Part shown: piece by piece, positions 15,190 to 22,750 of the stretch
Numbering within the stretch: position 1 is the stretch's first letter
How the letters are laid out: the number at the start of each line of letters is the position of its first letter
Source of the DNA: Pedobacter sp. KBW06
Lineage (GTDB): Bacteria > Bacteroidota > Bacteroidia > Sphingobacteriales > Sphingobacteriaceae
Direction of reading: 5' to 3'
DNA: 64,000 nt
Assembly (NCBI RefSeq): GCF_003852525.1
Contig: NZ_QAJL01000002.1
Location: 252,970-316,969 of the forward strand
The notes under the pieces: generated by a model
What the model saw: the letters and a program-made list of their open reading frames with translations, nothing else
What the model was told of the DNA's origin: nothing
The model's database searches: none
Translations under genes and position numbers: made by a program

Positions 15190-16575
15190 TTAAAAAGTTG
15201 CGCCTGTAGCTGCTACAGAGCCCGCTTTTAATACAAAACTTGGAGCAGTTAAGCTAAATGGACTTGCAAGTAAAGCTGCCGCTGCAGTTTCATCGACAGT
15301 AGTATTATTTTTAGAAGTAAGGTATGTTTTAAGCAAATCAACGTTTGCAAAAGAAGGAACAGTACCATCAGCTACAATATCCTTACCTGCAGTATATGAC
15401 TGATAGATATTGTTCTTAATAAGTGAAGTACCATCAGTTAATGCATCTCCGGTTTCTTTATCGCGGATATCGATACCGAATTTAAATCCAATAAACAAAG
15501 AGTTTCCTAAGATCATTTTTGAACCTCTTCTCCATAAATTAGCGTATTCATGTTTAGCATCAACACCTACATTTCCAGGGCCGATGATTGTCATGTTAGA
15601 AATCACAGGACGTGTTCTTGGACCTACACTGAAGTCACCGGCAGAGTTATCAGACTCGATACCGTTAGACTGACCAGCCTGATCTGCTAATTTAGGATCT
15701 CTCTGACCCACTAAGAATTGCAATTTACCAGAAAAACCGTTATCAAAATCAAACACATCATCTACGTTTGCAGTAGAAACAAGGTGCTTTGCATTTACAG
15801 TACCTCCGAACCACTCGAAAGAGTCGTCACCTGAATAAGCAACCTGTACGTAGTCTATAGTAGTACCAGATCCAACAGAACCTAATGTTAATCCATTAAT
15901 CTCATTATCTTTTGCAAAAGCAATACCTGGGAATTCAATACGAACAAATTTCAGTATACCTGAATTATCTAGAGGATCTGTTCCACCATGGTTACCTTCA
16001 GGAAGTGTTAAACCACCTTCAATAAGGCCGGTTCCGTTTGGAAGATTATTAGTTGATCTACCAAGAAGAATGATACCACCCCAATCACCAGGGTTTCTCA
16101 GGCCAGGACCAAAGTTAGAAGTAAAAACAATTGGTTTATCAATAGTACCTTGCGCAATTAATTTTGCACCACGGGTAACCACCAAAGTTCCTTTAGTTGT
16201 TTTATCACCTCTGATTACCGTTCCTGCCGGAATCGTTAATGTTACACCTTCTTTAACATAAACAAAGCCTGACAACAAATAAATTTTGTTCGCATCTAAA
16301 GTAGTATTAGTAGATATGGTTCCTGTTAATACATCTGTGGTTGCTCCGTAAACAGTTGTATTAGGAGTATAGTTGGTCCAAGTTGCAGTCCAGTCAGTTG
16401 TACCAAATGCTCCTCTGTAACTAACTTTTTCAAAAAAGGCATCTGCTAATGATTCATTTGAATCGGGTGGAGTTACGGGTGGATCTACAGTATTAGAATC
16501 CTTTTTGCAACTAGAGATGGTTGCCGCACCTGCCACTAAAATAGCTAATAAGCTTAAATTAAACTTGTTTTTCAT
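15190..16575 (-). CDS. Surface lipoprotein with right-handed beta-helix fold
   Basis: This 461-residue lipoprotein has signal MKNKFNLSLLAILVAGAATI and lipobox Cys at 23 (ISSCKK), then a proline-rich linker (VDPPVTPPDSNE). The mature protein is rich in regular beta-turn repeats (GVTLTIPAGTVIRGD, GTLVVTRGAKLIAQGTIDKP, GDWGGIILLGR), suggesting a parallel beta-helix. No catalytic site can be assigned. It lies between two TonB receptors, with its own promoter and a three-motif 11-bp phased array. Its place suggests a surface or periplasmic partner of the receptors, for instance a binding protein; this is inference. Families of this look are often found as solitary partners of SusD-less receptors. 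Confidence 0.85.
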   Translation of the reverse strand: MKNKFNLSLLAILVAGAATISSCKKDSNTVDPPVTPPDSNESLADAFFEKVSYRGAFGTTDWTATWTNYTPNTTVYGATTDVLTGTISTNTTLDANKIYLLSGFVYVKEGVTLTIPAGTVIRGDKTTKGTLVVTRGAKLIAQGTIDKPIVFTSNFGPGLRNPGDWGGIILLGRSTNNLPNGTGLIEGGLTLPEGNHGGTDPLDNSGILKFVRIEFPGIAFAKDNEINGLTLGSVGSGTTIDYVQVAYSGDDSFEWFGGTVNAKHLVSTANVDDVFDFDNGFSGKLQFLVGQRDPKLADQAGQSNGIESDNSAGDFSVGPRTRPVISNMTIIGPGNVGVDAKHEYANLWRRGSKMILGNSLFIGFKFGIDIRDKETGDALTDGTSLIKNNIYQSYTAGKDIVADGTVPSFANVDLLKTYLTSKNNTTVDETAAAALLASPFSLTAPSFVLKAGSVAATGATF

Positions 16576-16595
16576 TTTTCCTTGTATTATTTGTT

Positions 16596-16640
16596 CAAAG
16601 ATATACCGACCACATTAACCTACTATTAATTTGAAATTAA
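16596..16640 (-). promoter_or_regulatory. Promoter and phased operator of the beta-helix gene
   Basis: A perfect -7 element TATCTTTG lies at 16603-16596. TTAA begins at 16615, 16626 and 16637, exactly 11 bp apart, and another in-phase TTAA occurs at 16659. The gap from the nearest TTAA to the -7 element is 11 nt, the same as at the second TonB receptor. The repeats cover the -33 region, which fits an activator that replaces a -33 contact. Confidence 0.68.
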
Positions 16641-16675
16641 GAATGGTCAGTATATATGTTAATTAATTGTAACCT

Positions 16676-19471
16676 CTATTTGATTTTATAAGAGAACCCA
16701 AGAGAAATTGTTGATCCGAAGCGATCTGAGATATTCACATTATCTGTCCTTTCATTAAATGAAGCATCCGGATTGGCTGTTTTTGGCTTTTGATAATAGA
16801 TGGCTTTATTATTGAAGATATCACTATAGTTCAACTTCACTTCTGCTCTCGATTTAGCGAACTTTTTAGAGAGCTGTAAGTCTAATACATTTCTTGGTCT
16901 CTCATAAACATCCGGATCGCGCACATTTCCTACCACCCATATGCGTTTTCCAATTCGGTTATACAATAGACTTACTCCAATTGAATTTTTTTCTTTTGAA
17001 CTATATTGCAGGCCAGCGTTAAGTAGGTACGGAGACTGCCCCATCATTGGTCTTTTACCTTTTATGTTTACTGTTGTTGGAACCTTTACCTCAGATTTGA
17101 TATAAGATGCGTTTGCACTGAAGGTAAAATTATCAAACTCCTCTCCAACAAAACTCAATGTCTTTCTGAACTCAGCTTCAACACCGTATAAGTTAGCTGA
17201 TGGCGCATTAAAATAGCCAAAAGATCTTCCAGATGCTGCAGGATCTAACTGTTGCTCGATTGGAGATTCAAAATACTTATAAAAGACAGAAACGGTGATT
17301 GCCTCTCCAGATGCAGGATACAAAGCATACCCCAAATCAAAATTTGTAGTTTTAGATTGCTTTAACTTCGGCTGTCCATATACGTTTACGTTCTTATTGA
17401 AATCATAGAATGAAAACGGAGCAATTTCTCTGAACTCTGGCCTTCCCACAGTTTGAGATCCTGATAAACGAATACTTGCTTTATCCGTTAAGTTATAAAT
17501 CAAGTTTGCTGATGGGAGAATATTTGTATAAGTAGTATCTATTTTTAATGCCCTTGATGAGTTATCTGTACTATTTAATTTTTGGTTGTAATTTTCTAAC
17601 CTTACACCAATTCCCAATCTTAACTGCTCAGTCAGATAACCATCAAACATCACATAACCCGCATTTAATAAAGAGTTTGCGTCGTATCTATCAGAACCAT
17701 TGGTAATCTCGTCAATAATAAACCCATTAGGCGCAATATTATTAGCGTTAAAAATCTGATCCTGAGGAAGCGTTAGCAATGAGGTGTTAAAACTACTCCC
17801 ACTTCTAATAAAACCGATATTTCTAGCGGAGAAATCTCTCTTTCTATACTGACCAAAATATCCAATTTTAAGCTTATTAGTGTCCTTAAACCATTTAACA
17901 GGAATTGTCAAATCTGCGGATCCACCATAGGTATTCTCGTTCAGAGCTGAAGAGAAATTACCACCTAAACCCGCTGAAGCGCTACCAGGTTGAATACTTG
18001 CGCGAAGAATACCGTCTCCACCATCAGCGTATTCCATTCTCTTATATCCTGGCTCTTTCCTGTCAATATTTGCGAAATTTAAACCCCAGTCCAATTTGAT
18101 CTTACTTACTGAAGATAAGATATGATTACCGGTTAGCTGACTTGACAATAAAGAACGTTGTAACAGGTAATCACCTGTCCTTAAGAACGGACTACCACTT
18201 TCATCTGTACCAATTCTTTCAATAAACTGGCTCTCTAAAACCCTGTTATATAAATTCTTTAATGCGATTTTATTGGTTCCCCACGAGTAAGCAAAGTTTG
18301 CCAGGCCACCAATGTTTGTATTGTAGTTATAAGCATTATCATGATACCTGTCTCCGGCATTTTGCCCGGTATAAGCAATCTGATCACTTTCTCTCAGACG
18401 CTCATCATATCTGTATGACAATGACAACACCGTACCAAATTTGCTATCGTCTTTAAATACTTTACTTGTTCCGTAATTTGCCTGAAATATAGGTCCTAAA
18501 GTAGCCTTAACTTTATCATATCCCCAGTTGTTGGCAAAAGTTCTGGAAAGCGCAAAACGCTCTGATTCTGTTTTAGCCAGATAATCGATTCTTGAAGGAA
18601 AACCTGAAGGGATGTCCCTGTCTTTACTATAAAACCCGAAGACTTCGTTTCCGCTCTTTTTAGGAGATAAAAAGTCCTTAAAAGTAGATTGAGTATTATA
18701 AGATGTTCCCAAAGAAAAATTCAGGAAAGGAACATCTGGAAAGTCTTTTGTTGTTACCTGTACCACACCTCCGGAAAAGTCTCCCGGAATGTCAGCAGAG
18801 GCTGTTTTATTCACAACAATTGCATCGATAAGATTCGAAGGTAAAATATCAAATGAAAATGCTTTTTTGTCCACCTCAGTATTGGGTAATACAGAATTGT
18901 TTAGCATTGCCGAATTATACCTGTCAGAAAGACCGCGGACAATGATGTATTTATTATCCTGAATACTGGTACCGCTAACCCTTTTTAATACTTCTGAAGT
19001 ATTTTTATCGGGACTCTTCCTAATCAATTCAGCAGAAATTCCACTTGAAATGCTCAGGCTTGATTTTTGGTTAGCATATAAGGTGTTTACAGATTCCTTG
19101 CTTACATTAGCAGAAATCACAACCTCATTTAAATTGCTGGATGAAGCTTCGTCCAAAACAAAATCAACATTGGTTGATCCATTACCTTTAACATCAATAT
19201 CGGTAATTCTTTTTGTTGAATATCCTACATAAGAAGCTTCAACTATATATTTACCAGATGTTAAACCGCTGATAACATATCTTCCTTCCACATCGGTTGA
19301 TGCACCTTTTGTTGTACCTGCAATCTTCACCGTCACACCGATCAGTGTTTCACCAGTTTTCTTATCAGATACTTTACCAGAAATTTTGCCGGTTTGAGCA
19401 AATACGGTTACGCCAATAATTACGAATAAAACTGTAATTAATGCCTTCTTGAGATTTAGTTGTGATTTCAA
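16676..19471 (-). CDS. TonB-dependent outer-membrane receptor (no SusD partner)
   Basis: This protein has 931 residues from a TTG start at 19471. A longer frame exists, but a perfect -7 promoter element (TAGCTTTG, 19503-19496) lies inside it, so the transcript begins downstream. TTG then gives MKSQLNLKKALITVLFVIIG, a normal signal peptide ending VFAQ. A carboxypeptidase-regulatory-like domain follows (KISGKVSDKKTGETLIGVTV), then a plug with SGTSIQDNKYIIVRGLSDRY and PGDFSGGVVQVTTKDFPD, and a beta-barrel ending SLGFSYKIK. Its promoter has a seven-slot 11-bp phased array. The ligand is unknown; with the downstream beta-helix lipoprotein it probably forms an uptake system induced by the same regulator. 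Confidence 0.9.
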   Translation of the reverse strand: MKSQLNLKKALITVLFVIIGVTVFAQTGKISGKVSDKKTGETLIGVTVKIAGTTKGASTDVEGRYVISGLTSGKYIVEASYVGYSTKRITDIDVKGNGSTNVDFVLDEASSSNLNEVVISANVSKESVNTLYANQKSSLSISSGISAELIRKSPDKNTSEVLKRVSGTSIQDNKYIIVRGLSDRYNSAMLNNSVLPNTEVDKKAFSFDILPSNLIDAIVVNKTASADIPGDFSGGVVQVTTKDFPDVPFLNFSLGTSYNTQSTFKDFLSPKKSGNEVFGFYSKDRDIPSGFPSRIDYLAKTESERFALSRTFANNWGYDKVKATLGPIFQANYGTSKVFKDDSKFGTVLSLSYRYDERLRESDQIAYTGQNAGDRYHDNAYNYNTNIGGLANFAYSWGTNKIALKNLYNRVLESQFIERIGTDESGSPFLRTGDYLLQRSLLSSQLTGNHILSSVSKIKLDWGLNFANIDRKEPGYKRMEYADGGDGILRASIQPGSASAGLGGNFSSALNENTYGGSADLTIPVKWFKDTNKLKIGYFGQYRKRDFSARNIGFIRSGSSFNTSLLTLPQDQIFNANNIAPNGFIIDEITNGSDRYDANSLLNAGYVMFDGYLTEQLRLGIGVRLENYNQKLNSTDNSSRALKIDTTYTNILPSANLIYNLTDKASIRLSGSQTVGRPEFREIAPFSFYDFNKNVNVYGQPKLKQSKTTNFDLGYALYPASGEAITVSVFYKYFESPIEQQLDPAASGRSFGYFNAPSANLYGVEAEFRKTLSFVGEEFDNFTFSANASYIKSEVKVPTTVNIKGKRPMMGQSPYLLNAGLQYSSKEKNSIGVSLLYNRIGKRIWVVGNVRDPDVYERPRNVLDLQLSKKFAKSRAEVKLNYSDIFNNKAIYYQKPKTANPDASFNERTDNVNISDRFGSTISLGFSYKIK

Positions 19472-19495
19472 TTTTTCCCTGTTTTTTATTTCAGG

Positions 19496-19572
19496 CAAAG
19501 CTATTACCACAATGTTAGCCCCATGTTACTCGGGCATTACCATTCCTTTATCACAATGTTAACCCAATATTA
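19496..19572 (-). promoter_or_regulatory. Promoter with seven-slot 11-bp phased array
   Basis: [A/G/T]TTA (minus strand TAAN) begins at 19503, 19514, 19525, 19536, 19547, 19558 and 19569: seven consecutive slots on an exact 11-bp grid. Minus-strand units include GGTTAACATTG, GAGTAACATGG and GGCTAACATTG, giving a directional TAACAT core. CACAATGTTA occurs twice, 44 bp (four units) apart. The -7 element TAGCTTTG at 19503-19496 directly follows, and no TTTG -33 is found. The layout is that of a PhoB-type direct-repeat operator. Confidence 0.75.
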
Positions 19573-19585
19573 AATGGGGTTTGGC

Positions 19586-20092
19586 TCAATATTTTAAGCC
19601 CACTTTTTTGCATATAAAGTGCAATAACCAAATAGGGCCGATTAACAAAAACTTAACATCTTCTAAAAATGAAGGTTTCTTTCCTTCGATTTTATGACCG
19701 ATAAATTGTCCGGCCCAGGCCGCTACAAAAATCACTGCACAAACCAGCCATAATGCCGGGCCACCAGCCAGTTGCCACTTTTCAAGCTGTACAATTCCCA
19801 TAGACATCACGAAGATCAGCAGTAACATCAGGTAAGACATTACCGGAGAAAGTTTATAGTAGTAATAAACGGAAAAAGCGATCAGAAACGAGGCCCAGTT
19901 CAGGTAGCCATTGTACTTGCCAAGGAAGGCAAGATGAGGAAAGGGAATGGCCCAAACCAGTCCCAGCAGGCTAAAAACAATTAATGGAACGCAGATCCAA
20001 TGGATCATTTCATTGGAATGATTTTGATGGCTTTCTGCATACTTATCAAAAAGAACATCTACCGCGCTTTTCTCTACTGGTTTCATCTTCAT
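19586..20092 (-). CDS. Mpo1-like (DUF962) membrane protein
   Basis: This 168-residue protein has four predicted membrane segments. It carries the DUF962/Mpo1 landmarks: N-terminal YAESHQNHSNEMIHWICVPL with conserved His residues, and C-terminal QFIGHKIEGKKPSFLEDVKF. Yeast Mpo1 is an Fe(II)-dependent dioxygenase that shortens 2-hydroxy fatty acids by alpha-oxidation, and the conserved His residues are retained here. The same activity in this bacterium is inferred from family membership. It lies downstream of rny behind a terminator, and its stop codon is beside the phased array of the TonB receptor promoter. Confidence 0.85.
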   Translation of the reverse strand: MKMKPVEKSAVDVLFDKYAESHQNHSNEMIHWICVPLIVFSLLGLVWAIPFPHLAFLGKYNGYLNWASFLIAFSVYYYYKLSPVMSYLMLLLIFVMSMGIVQLEKWQLAGGPALWLVCAVIFVAAWAGQFIGHKIEGKKPSFLEDVKFLLIGPIWLLHFICKKVGLKY

Positions 20093-20145
20093 ATCGCTTT
20101 TTAATATCCCTGTTCCGGAGAGAACAGGATTTTGGTAAAAATAAA

Positions 20146-20173
20146 GAAAGCGACAGATAAATCCATCGCTTTC
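20146..20173 (-). terminator. Terminator after rny
   Basis: An 8-bp stem GAAAGCGA / TCGCTTTC with a 12-nt loop, followed on the minus strand by a T-rich tail, about 40 nt past the rny stop codon. Confidence 0.7.
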
Positions 20174-20213
20174 CTTTTAAATATTCGCAGGCCCGAATGA
20201 TCAGGCCAGATTT

Positions 20214-21776
20214 TTATTTTGCAAAAGAAACAGATCTGGTTTCCCTGATTACTGTTACTTTGATCTGACCAGGATAGGTCATTTCTGTTTGGATACGGTT
20301 AGAGATGTCGGCCGCCAACAATTCTGCCTGCTGATCGGTTACCCTTTCACTCTCTACCACTACCCTTAACTCTCTACCTGCCTGAATCGCAAAGGTTTTC
20401 TCTACACCAGGATAAGAAAGCGCCAGTTCTTCCAGTTCTTTCAATCGTTTGATATAGCTTTCCACTACCTCACGACGGGCACCCGGACGCGCACCGGAGA
20501 TGGCATCACAAGCCTGAACGATTGGTGAGATCATGGAAGTCATCTCGATCTCGTCATGGTGAGCTCCAATGGCATTACAGATTTCAGGATGTTCCTTATA
20601 TTTCTCTGCCAGCTGCATCCCTAAGATTGCGTGAGGCAATTCCGGGTTATCATCAGGCACTTTACCGATATCGTGTAATAATCCCGCACGTTTCGCCATT
20701 TTAGCATTCAGGCCAAGCTCTGCAGCCATCGTTGCGCAGAAGTTAGCCACCTCACGTGAGTGATGTAATAAGTTCTGTCCGTAAGAAGAACGGTAACGCA
20801 TACGTCCAACCATTCTGATCAACTCAGGGTGTAAACCATGAATTCCAAGGTCAATTACCGTACGTTCTCCGATCTCTACGATCTCGTCTTCGATTTGTTT
20901 TTTTGTTTTAGCTACCACCTCTTCGATACGTGCAGGGTGAATCCTGCCATCCGTTACCAAACGGTGTAATGCCAAACGGGCAATCTCTCTTCTTACCGGG
21001 TCAAAACCTGATAAGATAATGGCTTCCGGCGTATCATCCACAATGATCTCAATTCCGGTAGCGGCTTCCAAAGCACGGATGTTACGTCCTTCTCTACCAA
21101 TTACACGGCCTTTTATCTCATCACTTTCGATATGGAAGATAGAAACTGTATTTTCGATCGCTGCTTCTACAGCAGTACGCTGTATCGTCTGAATCACGAC
21201 CTTTTTAGCTTCTTTAGTGGCAGTCAGTTTCGCCTCGTCCACAATGTCCTTCACCTGGATCATCGCCTGAGTACGGGCTTCCTGTTTCATGTTTTCTACC
21301 AGCTGATTCTTTGCTTCTTCCGCACTTAATCCCGCGATGGTTTCCAACTGCTTCACATGTTGATTTTTCAACAGGTCTACTTCTTCCTGTTTTTTAATCG
21401 CAACATCTGTTTGTTTTTCCAGGTTCTTTTTATGATTGTCAAGCTCCTGTTCCTTACGGTTCATGTTTTCCAAACGCTGATTTACAGATTGTTCTTTCTG
21501 TTTCATCGCATTTTCACGTTGGTTGATCTGGTTGTTTTTTGTATTTACTTCCTGCTCATGCTCAGATTTCATCTGTAAAAACTTCTCTTTAGCTTCCAGC
21601 AACCTGTCTTTCTTTAAAATATCAGCTTTGCTTTCTGCATCTTTGAGCATCTTTTTTACCTTGGTCTGTGCTGCAATCTCCTGCTTTTTAAGCAAGCCTC
21701 GCAGCAGGTATCTGCCTACTAAAACGCCAACCACCAGGCCGGCAAGTACATATCCAATTATTCCTACTATTTCCAT
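20214..21776 (-). CDS. rny: Ribonuclease Y
   Basis: This 520-residue membrane-anchored endoribonuclease initiates mRNA decay. It has an N-terminal transmembrane segment ([20 protein letters not shown]), a long charged coiled coil (about 30-200), a KH RNA-binding domain (about 210-275, [18 protein letters not shown]) and an HD phosphohydrolase domain with LLHHSREVA and [13 protein letters not shown]. All parts are at full length. It is the last gene of the minus-strand pheT / coiled-coil / zapA / rny cluster, although 312 nt separate it from zapA, so it probably also has its own promoter. Confidence 0.97.
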   Translation of the reverse strand: MEIVGIIGYVLAGLVVGVLVGRYLLRGLLKKQEIAAQTKVKKMLKDAESKADILKKDRLLEAKEKFLQMKSEHEQEVNTKNNQINQRENAMKQKEQSVNQRLENMNRKEQELDNHKKNLEKQTDVAIKKQEEVDLLKNQHVKQLETIAGLSAEEAKNQLVENMKQEARTQAMIQVKDIVDEAKLTATKEAKKVVIQTIQRTAVEAAIENTVSIFHIESDEIKGRVIGREGRNIRALEAATGIEIIVDDTPEAIILSGFDPVRREIARLALHRLVTDGRIHPARIEEVVAKTKKQIEDEIVEIGERTVIDLGIHGLHPELIRMVGRMRYRSSYGQNLLHHSREVANFCATMAAELGLNAKMAKRAGLLHDIGKVPDDNPELPHAILGMQLAEKYKEHPEICNAIGAHHDEIEMTSMISPIVQACDAISGARPGARREVVESYIKRLKELEELALSYPGVEKTFAIQAGRELRVVVESERVTDQQAELLAADISNRIQTEMTYPGQIKVTVIRETRSVSFAK

Positions 21777-22088
21777 TTTTAGTTCATCTGTATTTATATA
21801 TTTCCTTTGTCCCTCAGATGCAGTTTAAATGACCTCTTACATTTCCCCCTCAGGATATCTTTAAATCATGTTTATAAAAAAACCGCAACTAATCAATAAG
21901 TCTCAACTATTCAAAACCTCAACGAGTTATAATTAGAATTTAAGTCATTTTCAGGTACATAAATGTAAATGAAATACACCCTCTTAATTCTATAAATATT
22001 GAAGTGTTAAGTTTTAAAATTTGTGAAACTCAAAAATTTAGCTGCGGCTATATCATTGTGCTAATCTTAACTTATATAAAGAACGCTC
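21777..22088. other. 312-nt spacer upstream of rny
   Basis: This AT-rich stretch holds no convincing ORF. On the minus strand, 24-80 nt before the rny ATG, CTGAGGG occurs twice (21853-21847 and 21817-21811). The copies are 36 bp apart and flank a small AAATG / CATTT hairpin. It may be a structured 5' leader or contain a small RNA. I see no tRNA-like fold or consensus -7 element, so the rny promoter is not located. Confidence 0.4.
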
Positions 22089-22379
22089 CTATTTGGAGAA
22101 AAAATCATTTAATAAACTATCCAGTTCCTCTACCTTTTCGGCTACAGCAGTATCCTGATCCTGGACTTTATTTTCAACACGTAACACTGCCGTTGCATAA
22201 TGCAGTACCGCCATTGAAAGCAAATCCTGTTTATCCCTGACCGCATAATTTTCCTGATAGTCCTTTATGCGCTCATTAATAATCTTTGCTGCCCGCCTCA
22301 CAATTTCTTCCTCTTCTGTATTTACCTTTAAGGGATAGATACGGTCGGAAATAGTTATTTTTATCGAGATTTCTCCCAT
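22089..22379 (-). CDS. zapA: Cell division protein ZapA
   Basis: This 96-residue ZapA has an N-terminal beta-rich domain (EISIKITISDRIYPLKVNTE), then helices (EEEIVRRAAKIINERIKDYQ) and a C-terminal coiled coil. ZapA binds FtsZ and bundles protofilaments at the Z ring. It lies 32 nt downstream of the short coiled-coil gene that follows pheT, an order conserved in Bacteroidota. Confidence 0.92.
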   Translation of the reverse strand: MGEISIKITISDRIYPLKVNTEEEEIVRRAAKIINERIKDYQENYAVRDKQDLLSMAVLHYATAVLRVENKVQDQDTAVAEKVEELDSLLNDFFSK

Positions 22380-22411
22380 TTCTTAGCTTTGTTTCACTTT
22401 TTCTGTTTTCC

Positions 22412-22702
22412 TTACTTCTTCAGTAAGACCACGCACTTATCTATTTCACGCACAAAATCGTTAATTTTTTGCTTTATATCAAGTGTCTTTTCACTTGTAC
22501 CTTCAATACTCTTCGCTAATTTCAACACCCTAAGCTTTTCATCCAGGTCTGCATTCTTATTTTTAGAGTGATCCAGCGCAACTTTTATAGATTGATTTTC
22601 CTGCTTCAATAAATCGTTTTCTTCCTGTAAGGCATTACAGAGCTCTATTACGCGAGCTGTTTTCTGCAATACGGAGTTTAATTGATCGGCAACCGAAGAC
22701 AT
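22412..22702 (-). CDS. Short coiled-coil protein, ZapB-like context
   Basis: This 96-residue protein is almost entirely helical with heptad-like spacing (ELCNALQEENDLLKQENQSI, DLDEKLRVLKLAKSIEG). It has no signal peptide or membrane segment. It sits between pheT and zapA in a close minus-strand array. The position and coiled-coil form suggest a divisome role alongside ZapA, as ZapB has in proteobacteria, but sequence identity to ZapB is not evident. The function is inferred from context only. Confidence 0.8.
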   Translation of the reverse strand: MSSVADQLNSVLQKTARVIELCNALQEENDLLKQENQSIKVALDHSKNKNADLDEKLRVLKLAKSIEGTSEKTLDIKQKINDFVREIDKCVVLLKK

Positions 22703-22750
22703 GTTATTAAAGTTTGTTTACTAATCTAAATATTTTTTAAACGCAATAAA

